DNA from: JAIOSF01 sp047159865
GTDB lineage: Bacteria > Campylobacterota > Campylobacteria > Campylobacterales > Arcobacteraceae
DNA length: 64,000 bases
NCBI RefSeq assembly: GCF_047159865.1
Contig: NZ_AP038804.1
Coordinates: forward strand, 1,736,001 to 1,800,000
Direction of reading: 5' to 3'
Below are positions 18,441-25,409 of this stretch, piece by piece. A program made the position numbers and the translations under genes. The first letter of the stretch is position 1. The number at the start of each line of letters is the position of its first letter. Below the pieces are notes generated by a model. It did no database searches, was not told the DNA's origin, and worked only from the letters and a program-made list of their open reading frames with translations.

Positions 18441-19703
18441 TTAGTGAGTAGTACAAACAGAACATACATCAAATGATTTGAAAACAATTTCTGCTATTTT
18501 TTCATCTTGTAAGCCAATCATTGCATGTTGTGAAATACCTTGGTTTTCTCGTGTACCATTGGAAAGATTCCATTGTGTTGGAGTTATAATTTCGTATTTT
18601 TTTATGATTCCATTTTCTATATCTACTTTATGAATTAAAGATCCTCTTGCAGCTTCAACTGCTGAATTTCCTGTTGAAGTTATTTTTGAAATATCTATTT
18701 TTGGTTTTATATATGATGGTTCATCTAAATTTATTTGTTTAATTAACTCTTGAGAGTGTTTTAATAATTGCGGGATTTCTAGTACTCGTGCTACTATTCT
18801 ACTCACTATACTGTCATCATATTTATTATGAGAATCTTTTATTAAAGGTGTTTTCTTAATAATTGTACGACTTAGCGGTCCTACTTCAAAATACTTATCC
18901 TTAAAAGTAACATTTTTAGCGTATGAATTTTTACTCGAAAACTCTTTTACCTCATCAAGAGAGATATTTGTGAATCTTCTTGTTTTAAGAGATTTTCCTT
19001 TTGTAAAATAACTATTTTCTCCAAAAGCAATAAATCTATCATAGCTTTTTCCTAAATGTTCCCAACTATTTTTAATGATATCGTCCAAAATCTGTGATAA
19101 GTCACCTTTTTGATTAAAAAGTTTATCTATATTTGTACACTCCAATATATCTTCATTTATATCAATAATGTTATTCTCAAAAAACTTTTGTGTTTCTCTT
19201 ATATATTGTGATACTTTCATTACATCCATATTTGTTATATCACAAACAACTCCTCCAGGAAGGGCATATGAATTATGTGGATACTGACCAGCAATCACGG
19301 CTATGGCTTTACTCATAATTTGAGAAGGTAGTGCAGCTTTTAAAACTGCTTGTTTATAACCAAATAGTGGCAATACTGTAAAATAAAACCACTTAAAATG
19401 ATTTTGAATCAGTTCAAAGTTAAGAGTTAGTTCTCGGATGATTTTAGCTTTATCAGATATCTCTATGCTTTCATAACAATCTTCTATAGCTTCAACAGTA
19501 GCAATTAGATGTGCATGTCCACAAATACCACATACACGAGGATTTATCACCAAGGCATCAAGTACATTTTTACCCTCAAGTATTTTTTCTATACTTCTTG
19601 TTTGTAAAAATTCTATCTCCACAAAATCTATCTTTTTATTTTTGAAACTAAAGTGAAGTTTTGCTTCACCTTCTATTTTTTCTATTAATTTAATTTTATT
19701 CAT
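18441..19703 (-). CDS. hupV: Cytoplasmic NiFe hydrogenase large subunit, regulatory type (HupV/HoxC-like)
   Basis: About 420 residues from the ATG at 19703, which has GGAG five bases upstream; the ATG at 19706 and one at 19757 are alternatives. Motif L1 is RVCGICGHAH and the protein ends FDVCSVCTTH. Stopping at that histidine, without a cleavable peptide, is typical of H2-sensing hydrogenases (HupV, HoxC). The usual DPC is DVC. The start overlaps the Abi gene stop by 8 bp, so its translation may depend on that gene. Its small subunit partner lies beyond Abi. A catalytic cytoplasmic group 2 enzyme is the alternative reading. Confidence 0.82.
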   Translation of the reverse strand: MNKIKLIEKIEGEAKLHFSFKNKKIDFVEIEFLQTRSIEKILEGKNVLDALVINPRVCGICGHAHLIATVEAIEDCYESIEISDKAKIIRELTLNFELIQNHFKWFYFTVLPLFGYKQAVLKAALPSQIMSKAIAVIAGQYPHNSYALPGGVVCDITNMDVMKVSQYIRETQKFFENNIIDINEDILECTNIDKLFNQKGDLSQILDDIIKNSWEHLGKSYDRFIAFGENSYFTKGKSLKTRRFTNISLDEVKEFSSKNSYAKNVTFKDKYFEVGPLSRTIIKKTPLIKDSHNKYDDSIVSRIVARVLEIPQLLKHSQELIKQINLDEPSYIKPKIDISKITSTGNSAVEAARGSLIHKVDIENGIIKKYEIITPTQWNLSNGTRENQGISQHAMIGLQDEKIAEIVFKSFDVCSVCTTH

Positions 19704-20649
19704 CATCTCTCCAAATAGAATTTTCTTTCCAGTTTTGTATAAATCCCATGCTTTCAAGTTTTACTTTTGGGTATTTGTTTATCAAATTTTTGATTTTTGT
19801 TTTAAACTCTATTTCATCTTCACCAATACAAGTCAATAAATACTCTATTACACTCAATGCAAAAAATACTTTGTTTTTACTCTTTTTTATATCTTCAAAA
19901 GCTGCAAAATCTTTTGGTACTTCAAAACTCACTCCTAAAGTTCTATTCCAAAGCCTACTATGATGAGCACAAATATTTCTAACACTTGACAAAGCATGAA
20001 ACCATTTATAAAAAACTAGTTTATTTATACCTTTTATATTTTGTATAACTTGGTTTTGTTCTTCCTCTTTTAATATCATAAAAAACTTTGATAAACTCCC
20101 AAAAGAGATAATTTCAACTACACTCCAAATAGGTAAGTCTACAGAGTTGTATTTCTTCTTAAAGTGTTTTATAAAAAACTCTTTTGAACGAGTTTTTTCC
20201 TTTAAAATATCTTTTTGGAGTTCATCATATTTATCTGCTTTATTTTCTCTAAAATTTTGCAGCTGTAAATATCCAAAAGCATCATATTTTAGAGAGTGAA
20301 AATAAGCGATTTGAGTTCTAAAATATATTTCTATACTTTCTACTGCTTCAAAGATTATCTTTCTTAATTCTGTATCAAAATAATATGCAGATAAAATATC
20401 TTCAAAAGTAGTATCTGGTAAAAATATATTCTTATTTTCACTATTTTTTGGATACTGAAAAGGTAAAAAATAAGCACTTAGTCTATAATAGTTTATATGT
20501 TGTAGTTTTGATAATACAAAAGAATCATTTGATATGATAAGTTTTCGTTGTTTTAATATATTTAATTGTTCATCGAAAGTTTTATGTTTTTTTTGATATA
20601 AGTTTTTTTGATTTTTTATATTTTGTAGTTTGTTTTTGAAGTCTATCAT
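19696..20649 (-). CDS. Abi_2 (AbiD/AbiF-like) HEPN-family abortive infection protein
   Basis: A 317-residue protein with the Abi_2 layout: TFDEQLNILKQRKLII (about 24-39), HINYYRLSAYFLPF (51-64), FRTQIAYFH (110-118) and SSVRNICAHHSRLWNR (221-236). R111-X6-H118 and R224-X4-H229 fit the HEPN ribonuclease pattern. Members abort phage infection or act as RNase toxins. It sits between the two subunit genes of one hydrogenase, which otherwise are adjacent. The 219 bp upstream contain a GC-rich hairpin-capable leader and an inverted repeat. Its end encodes the hupV ribosome site. The island's base composition does not differ visibly, except for the leader. Which phage or RNA it targets cannot be told. 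Confidence 0.85.
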   Translation of the reverse strand: MIDFKNKLQNIKNQKNLYQKKHKTFDEQLNILKQRKLIISNDSFVLSKLQHINYYRLSAYFLPFQYPKNSENKNIFLPDTTFEDILSAYYFDTELRKIIFEAVESIEIYFRTQIAYFHSLKYDAFGYLQLQNFRENKADKYDELQKDILKEKTRSKEFFIKHFKKKYNSVDLPIWSVVEIISFGSLSKFFMILKEEEQNQVIQNIKGINKLVFYKWFHALSSVRNICAHHSRLWNRTLGVSFEVPKDFAAFEDIKKSKNKVFFALSVIEYLLTCIGEDEIEFKTKIKNLINKYPKVKLESMGFIQNWKENSIWRDDE

Positions 20650-20654
20650 AAAGA

Positions 20655-20700
20655 AAACCCTCTCTTTGGCACATTATGAAGAGGTGGAGGGGGTGTGTTA
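20655..20700 (-). ncRNA. Candidate structured RNA or leader upstream of the Abi gene
   Basis: On the minus strand this stretch reads ACACACCCCCTCCACCTC, then TTCATAATGTGCCAAAGAG, then AGGGTTTTCT, directly before the Abi ATG. It is C-rich then G-rich in a region that is otherwise about 75% A/T. CTCTT can pair with AAGAG, CACA with TGTG, and CCCTC with GAGGG, giving a hairpin with a possible pseudoknot. The GAGAGGG arm also serves as the only ribosome site for the Abi gene, so the structure could instead be a translational lock. Adjacent small RNAs have been reported for AbiF-type proteins; that link here is inference. Confidence 0.45.
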
Positions 20701-20739
20701 GAAAAATTATAACTAAGATTTTCTTTAAAATTAGTTAAA

Positions 20740-20769
20740 TAACAGTTAGTACATAGTATTAGACTGTTA
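20740..20769. repeat. Inverted repeat TAACAGT-N16-ACTGTTA
   Basis: Perfect 7-bp arms (20740-20746 and 20763-20769) separated by 16 bp in the gap between hupU and the Abi gene. It could form a hairpin in a transcript running through the gap or bind a dimeric regulator. It is not repeated elsewhere that I noticed. Confidence 0.4.
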
Positions 20770-20868
20770 GTTTTATTTGTATAACGGTTATTATTTAGCA
20801 TACTAAACTCTAATCTCTTCAATCATAAGTTTTGGCAAAAGTGGATTTCTTTGTTATTGTCTATTAAT

Positions 20869-21750
20869 TTAATCATCAAATATATCTTTCTCTAATCGAT
20901 TTATAGTAAATGCTTTCGTTACTCCAGCTAATGTAAGATATGTTCTTTTTGCAACACCAAGTGGAAGGTTTGCAGGGATTCCCATATTTTTTTTGGTTTC
21001 ATAAAGATTTGCTTTTGGAAAGTCTGGCTCAGTACATCCCATACATGGTTGTCCTGCTCTTGTTTTTGAGTTAACCTCATTCCATAAAATTTTATTGCAA
21101 CTTCCATGAGTAAATGGTGCTTGACAACCATGGTCGTAAAACATACATCCTTCTTTTTTTCCAAACTGATGATTGTCAACTTTATATTCGAAATATTCAT
21201 TTCTTGTACAACCATTATGTATGGTATATGCAAAATACTCTTTTGGTCTTAAATATTCATCAAGTTTTAAACTTATCTCATTTTTGATTGAATATAAAGT
21301 ATTTACTAATAGTTCTGGGTGAATAGGGCAACCAGAGATACTAACCGATTTATTTTTTAATGTATGAAATCTTTTTACTTCCTTTTTCTCATCAAAATGT
21401 AACCCAGTGACATGTTCGTATTCACTTTGCCTAAATATTCCACCAAAAGTTGAACATGTACCTACAGTGATTATCTTTGAAACAACCTTTGCATAGTTAA
21501 AAATAATATCATCAAGTTTTTTATCTGCTTTTAAAATTTCAGGAGAAAGAGATCCTTCTATGAGTAACACATCACAAGAGATAGTTTCATTTACAATCTG
21601 TTTTAATGAATACTGTGAATCTATAATAGGATGATAGATAAATTCAAAATCATCTAAAAATTGTTGTAAATATGGGTAGTTTAAAAAGGAGTGTGTATTT
21701 CCATTACAAGCTAAACCTGTAATCCACAACACTTTCACTTTTTGTTTCAT
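20869..21750 (-). CDS. hupU: Cytoplasmic NiFe hydrogenase small subunit (HupU/HoxB-like)
   Basis: A 293-residue protein with no Tat signal and no C-terminal anchor, so it stays in the cytoplasm. Fe-S ligands are in VGTCSTFGG, SGCPIHPEL, HNGCTRNEY, CMFYDHGCQAP, and GQPCMGCTEPDFP. The N-terminal cluster motif is LACNGNTHSF, where asparagine replaces the usual second cysteine; Huc-type group 2 enzymes with [3Fe-4S] clusters have a comparable loss. With the downstream large subunit it probably senses H2, but no histidine kinase of the HupT/HoxJ type lies next to it. It starts 5 bp after the tetR stop, so the two are probably one transcript. Confidence 0.85.
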   Translation of the reverse strand: MKQKVKVLWITGLACNGNTHSFLNYPYLQQFLDDFEFIYHPIIDSQYSLKQIVNETISCDVLLIEGSLSPEILKADKKLDDIIFNYAKVVSKIITVGTCSTFGGIFRQSEYEHVTGLHFDEKKEVKRFHTLKNKSVSISGCPIHPELLVNTLYSIKNEISLKLDEYLRPKEYFAYTIHNGCTRNEYFEYKVDNHQFGKKEGCMFYDHGCQAPFTHGSCNKILWNEVNSKTRAGQPCMGCTEPDFPKANLYETKKNMGIPANLPLGVAKRTYLTLAGVTKAFTINRLEKDIFDD

Positions 21751-21755
21751 TATTT

Positions 21756-22343
21756 TTATACACTCAATGCTTTATATATGTTGAACGAAATATCATCTAT
21801 ATATTCATCTAGATTTTTAGGTAATATATTTTCACCTTTTAAAAAAACCATTCCACCAAGATATCCCATAAAAAGTCCAAAAGCACTAAAAAAATCTTGA
21901 TCTCTTAAGTCTCCAGCACTTACACCCTCTTCAAAATAGATCATAATTTCAGTTACAAACTCATTTACACAAATCATCCCCTCACAACCATCTGTAAATA
22001 TTTCTCTATTTGACAAATAAATTCTTAGAAAATAATCGATCATTTCAGGATGTGCTATTGCAATAGTAAAGTACATCTCAACTATTTTTCTTGTTTTTTC
22101 TTCTGTATTTAGATTTTGTTCATTGATAGTTTTTAGCTTTTTTCCTAAGTAAATAGATATAAATCGTATAATCTCTTTTGCTAAAATATCTTTTGATTTA
22201 AAATAATTATACATATTCCCAACACTCATTTTTAAAGCATTTGCAATATCTGGAATAGTAGTGTTATAAAAACCTTTTTTTGAAAAAAGTTCTAGTGAAC
22301 ATTGTATGATTTGTTCTTTTTTTCGTTGCTTTTTTTCTGACAA
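21756..22343 (-). CDS. TetR/AcrR family transcriptional regulator
   Basis: A 195-residue protein with a TetR N-terminal DNA-binding domain: IIQCSLELFSKKGFYNTTIPDIANALKMSVGNMYNYFKSK (residues about 12-53). The C-terminal ligand-binding half is not assignable. It sits directly upstream of the cytoplasmic hydrogenase small subunit gene, and 7-bp inverted repeats of TetR-operator style occur upstream of hydA and between hydC and hydD. That makes it the best candidate for a hydrogenase regulator in the window, possibly acting with the sensory hydrogenase; this is inference. It lies downstream of tonB after 47 bp. Confidence 0.88.
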   Translation of the reverse strand: MSEKKQRKKEQIIQCSLELFSKKGFYNTTIPDIANALKMSVGNMYNYFKSKDILAKEIIRFISIYLGKKLKTINEQNLNTEEKTRKIVEMYFTIAIAHPEMIDYFLRIYLSNREIFTDGCEGMICVNEFVTEIMIYFEEGVSAGDLRDQDFFSAFGLFMGYLGGMVFLKGENILPKNLDEYIDDISFNIYKALSV

Positions 22344-22371
22344 GTCATTTCCTTTGATAATAACGCAGATT

Positions 22372-22391
22372 ATACAATAATAATATTGTAT
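22372..22391. promoter_or_regulatory. Inverted repeat before tetR (possible operator or hairpin)
   Basis: ATACAAT-N6-ATTGTAT lies between the tonB stop and the tetR start, 29 bp upstream of the latter. It could be an autoregulatory operator, or an AT-only hairpin at the end of the tonB transcript. Its sequence does not match the hydA repeats. Confidence 0.35.
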
Positions 22392-23104
22392 TAATATAAT
22401 CGATAATCAATTTTTAAAGAAAGATTTTTATTGGAAGTTAAAATACCTTTTGGAGGTGTTAACGGAAAGCTGTTTTTTACAGCATCTGAAATAGACTTTT
22501 TAAATACACTTTTTCCCTCTATAATATGAAAAGATAAGAGTTTCCCCTCTTTAGAAATAGTAAATTGAATCTCAACTATCCCTTCTATACCTCTTTTTAC
22601 TGCTACTCTTGGATAAGATTTGTTTTTGTTGATTGCTTCTTTTATACTTGAATAGTATTTTTGTTGCATCATCTTTTTTTGATGGCTATTTTCTAAATGT
22701 TTTTTGTTGTTTACTACTGTAGATTTGTTTTTTTTAATTTGTTTTTTTACTATAGTTTCACTTTTTTTGTGAATGACTTTTTTCACCTGTTTTTCTTTTT
22801 TTATGGTCTGTTTTTTAACAATTTTTCTAATAATCTCTTTTTTCTTTTTTACAATGGGTTTGATTTTTTTAGTAGTTTTTTCTTTTTTTACTACTTTTTT
22901 TATAATTGGTTTTGGTTTTTTTTCTACCATTTTTTGTGCAGGTTTTGGGGCAGATTCTTGTATGATTGTAAATTTGACAAGCTCTTCACTTTTTGTTTGT
23001 TTATTTTGTAGTGGAGCATTATTTTCAAATGAGTATAAAAATGATACAAATATGCCTACATACAAAATAGATGCAATAGAAAACGACTTTATGTATCTAT
23101 TCAT
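22391..23104 (-). CDS. tonB: TonB energy-transducing protein
   Basis: A 237-residue protein with one N-terminal membrane helix (about residues 8-25), a long lysine-rich periplasmic linker (about 50-130, repeated KKIKK and KPKP runs rather than the usual proline-rich type), and a C-terminal TonB domain: SYPRVAVKRGIEGIVEIQFTI then KNSFPLTPPKGI. TonB carries proton-motive energy to outer-membrane receptors. It overlaps exbD by 8 bp and closes the receptor-polyferredoxin-exbB-exbD-tonB run. The lysine-rich strand gives a long spurious open frame on the plus strand. Confidence 0.93.
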   Translation of the reverse strand: MNRYIKSFSIASILYVGIFVSFLYSFENNAPLQNKQTKSEELVKFTIIQESAPKPAQKMVEKKPKPIIKKVVKKEKTTKKIKPIVKKKKEIIRKIVKKQTIKKEKQVKKVIHKKSETIVKKQIKKNKSTVVNNKKHLENSHQKKMMQQKYYSSIKEAINKNKSYPRVAVKRGIEGIVEIQFTISKEGKLLSFHIIEGKSVFKKSISDAVKNSFPLTPPKGILTSNKNLSLKIDYRLY

Positions 23105-23477
23105 ATTTTGTCACTATGTTTAAATTTGTAAAGTTTTTTTCTTTTAAGATATCTACTAGATAAATAAACTCACTAAATTTTAGATTTTTATCGCAGTTAA
23201 GTTTTATAGCTGTATTTGATTTATATTTTAAAAGATTTTTTTCTATATCTTGTTTTGAAATTTTAGTCTTATTAAAAAATATATTTTGATTTTCTTTTAT
23301 AGTGATTGTCAAAGTGTCATTTTTTGTAAGCTTTGAAGAACTTTTTGCTGTACTTAAATCTACGGGAATCATCCCTTGCGCAACAAAAGTTGCTGTAGTA
23401 AGTACAATGACTAAAAGTACTAACATAATATCTATAAAAGGGACAACATTTATTGAATCAAATTTCTTAATTTGCAT
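23097..23477 (-). CDS. exbD: ExbD biopolymer transport protein
   Basis: A 126-residue protein with one N-terminal helix containing the conserved aspartate: VVPFIDIMLVLLVIVLTTATF (residues about 11-31, in MQIKKFDSINVVPFID). The periplasmic domain follows. ExbD and ExbB form the proton-driven motor for TonB. Its start is 1 bp past the exbB stop and its end overlaps tonB by 8 bp. Confidence 0.93.
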   Translation of the reverse strand: MQIKKFDSINVVPFIDIMLVLLVIVLTTATFVAQGMIPVDLSTAKSSSKLTKNDTLTITIKENQNIFFNKTKISKQDIEKNLLKYKSNTAIKLNCDKNLKFSEFIYLVDILKEKNFTNLNIVTKYE

Positions 23478-23478
23478 A

Positions 23479-23910
23479 TTATCTCTTTTTTTCTACTTCC
23501 CATAAAGCAACCAAGACTTCAATTTTTCTTGTTAAATGATTATAAAATATCATAGAAGGAATCGCAACAATCAGTCCCATTGCTGTTGCTTTTAGTGCAA
23601 GAGCAAGTGAACTCATAATCATCTTTACATCAATATTTTCACTTATACCCATTGTATAAAATGTAAGAATAATACCAAAAACCGTACCTAATAGACCTAT
23701 ATATGGAGCATTTGAAGCATTTGAAGATATGATTGTTATATGTTTTGTGATCTCTATTTCTAAAAGTTCTTTGTCTTTGTAGTTTGAAAGTTTTAGATCT
23801 TTAAAAAAAAGTAACCTTTCAATATAAAACCAAATTGATAAAAAACTCATAAATATAAGAATACCTATAATTCCATAATCTACAATGTTTTGAAGTAACT
23901 CTATATTCAT
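23479..23910 (-). CDS. exbB: ExbB/TolQ-type proton channel
   Basis: A 143-residue protein with three membrane segments and the MotA/TolQ/ExbB motif NAPYIGLLGTVFGIILTFY followed by LALALKATAMGLIVAIPSM. This short form, lacking an extra N-terminal region, is usual in Campylobacterota. It heads exbB-exbD-tonB and has its own promoter upstream (tandem repeats and TATAAT at 23942-23974), although it also follows the polyferredoxin gene in the same direction. Confidence 0.93.
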   Translation of the reverse strand: MNIELLQNIVDYGIIGILIFMSFLSIWFYIERLLFFKDLKLSNYKDKELLEIEITKHITIISSNASNAPYIGLLGTVFGIILTFYTMGISENIDVKMIMSSLALALKATAMGLIVAIPSMIFYNHLTRKIEVLVALWEVEKKR

Positions 23911-23941
23911 TTATTAACATCCAATTAAATTAATTTGATAT

Positions 23942-23974
23942 ATTATATCCATCAGATGTTAATGAAGTGTTAAA
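23942..23974 (-). promoter_or_regulatory. exbB promoter with 11-bp-spaced direct repeats
   Basis: Read on the minus strand: TTTAACAC-TTC-ATTAACAT, then 8 bp, then TATAAT (complement of 23942-23947). Half-sites occupy 23967-23974 and 23956-23963. The same arrangement is found before the TonB-dependent receptor gene. Direct repeats at 11-bp spacing just upstream of a -10 box are typical of OmpR/PhoB-family activator sites. Confidence 0.55.
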
Positions 23975-23976
23975 TT

Positions 23977-25404
23977 TTATTTATGTGTTGCTTTATGTTG
24001 GTGATGTGATGTGTGTTTTTTTACTCCATAAGTTTTAAATACATAACCAGTATAAATTTTTTGACCAAGATAAAATAGGATTAAAGAAGATGCAAATATA
24101 AAAGCAAATGTTTTTCTTATTTTTGAGGTATTAAATTGTTGCAACCTTTTAAAAAGAATTAAAAAAGCCCATAATGATGCGATGTAAGGTATGATTTGTA
24201 AAAACATTAACCACTTGTCACCTCTATTTGATAGGTTTTCTACATTAGAAGTTTCAAGTCCAAATCCATAAATAAATCCATTTACAATCTCAGCATAATT
24301 ATGTGTACTAAATGCACTAATAAGGTGAGCTAGCCCACCTATAATAAACAATGGAGCAAAAGCATAACCTAGAGTATAAAATGTTTTTTCAAATGAAACA
24401 TTTAAAAATTTGCTAGCGATAAACATTCCAATATAAACAATAATTATAGAAAATAATACAGCATAAATAAATGCAAATATACCTACACTATCAAGTGTAC
24501 CGAAGGTGATATATTTTTCTGTAAATAAAGCTGTTTTTGACCAAATAAAATCATCTGCAATGGCAGTTCTATTTAATCCATGATGAAAGCCCATAGTGAT
24601 ACTGATAGCTGCTGTTATGAGAATAAATGACCAAACTTCAGCTTTTTGGTACTTGAATTTTTCAAATAATGTTTTAGATGGTTTTACAAAATTAAAAGCA
24701 ACAGCATCACAAGCACTACTACAATCCATACATAAAGTGCAATCCTCCATAGAGTTTTTTTTGTTAAAAGTAAATGGTTTAAGATTATAACTACAGGCTT
24801 TTGCACATTCAAAAGTTCTACAATCTTTACAGTCTTCTTTGTATGTATTTAAAAAAGTTGGTGAAATTTTACCATATGATTTCAAAAGTGTTCCAATAGG
24901 ACAAATATATTTACAATAGCTCATATCTTTATATAAATAGTACATAATAAAAGCTACAAGAGTAAGCACTGTAAATAACCATGCAGTAGCAAGTGGAACT
25001 CTCCAAAAACCTGGGGCTGCATAATATATAGCCCACCATCCAAAAAATAACAGTAAAATACCTAAAAATCTATTTTTTAAAAAGTTTGGCATATCTTTTT
25101 TTAGACCAAATTGAGTTATATATTTTCCTAAAAATCCATGTGGACAAATACCACAAAATATTCTTCCAAAACTAGTTAATGATACAACAATAAAAAATGA
25201 CCAAAATAATCCCCAAAACAATTTTTTTGTGAAAATATTTTCACTTGTCGGTTCCTTAAATCCCATATATATGCCATAAATAAATAGTGCTAAAGTAAGA
25301 ATTTGAATTGTTCTTATAAATATTTTGTTTTTAAATACAAAACCTAAAATAGGGATATTGTAAATATCCCAAAAAGCTTTTTTTTCTTTTTTTTCAATCA
25401 TCAT
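23977..25404 (-). CDS. Membrane polyferredoxin (NapH/CcoG-like 4Fe-4S protein)
   Basis: A 475-residue protein with about eight to ten hydrophobic helices. Cysteine motifs: FCGICPHGFLGK, CKYICPIGTL, CKDCRTFECAKAC, and CTLCMDCSSACDA, the last two consistent with two [4Fe-4S] clusters. The C-terminus is histidine-rich (HTSHHQHKATHK). Related proteins move electrons across the inner membrane. Placed 5 bp after a TonB-dependent receptor gene and before exbB, it may reduce the imported metal complex, for example ferric siderophore, but a copper or nickel role is equally open. Family membership is clear; the specific role is inference. Confidence 0.75.
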   Translation of the reverse strand: MMIEKKEKKAFWDIYNIPILGFVFKNKIFIRTIQILTLALFIYGIYMGFKEPTSENIFTKKLFWGLFWSFFIVVSLTSFGRIFCGICPHGFLGKYITQFGLKKDMPNFLKNRFLGILLLFFGWWAIYYAAPGFWRVPLATAWLFTVLTLVAFIMYYLYKDMSYCKYICPIGTLLKSYGKISPTFLNTYKEDCKDCRTFECAKACSYNLKPFTFNKKNSMEDCTLCMDCSSACDAVAFNFVKPSKTLFEKFKYQKAEVWSFILITAAISITMGFHHGLNRTAIADDFIWSKTALFTEKYITFGTLDSVGIFAFIYAVLFSIIIVYIGMFIASKFLNVSFEKTFYTLGYAFAPLFIIGGLAHLISAFSTHNYAEIVNGFIYGFGLETSNVENLSNRGDKWLMFLQIIPYIASLWAFLILFKRLQQFNTSKIRKTFAFIFASSLILFYLGQKIYTGYVFKTYGVKKHTSHHQHKATHK

Positions 25405-25409
25405 TATCC

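Noticed and set aside
18441..19703. C-terminal truncation of the second hydrogenase large subunit.
   Set aside because: It ends exactly at the conserved final histidine, as regulatory hydrogenases do, so it is not a broken gene.
22697..23123. Two long plus-strand frames rich in Phe across tonB.
   Set aside because: They are the complement of the lysine-rich TonB linker, where AAA codons read as TTT; no start signals.
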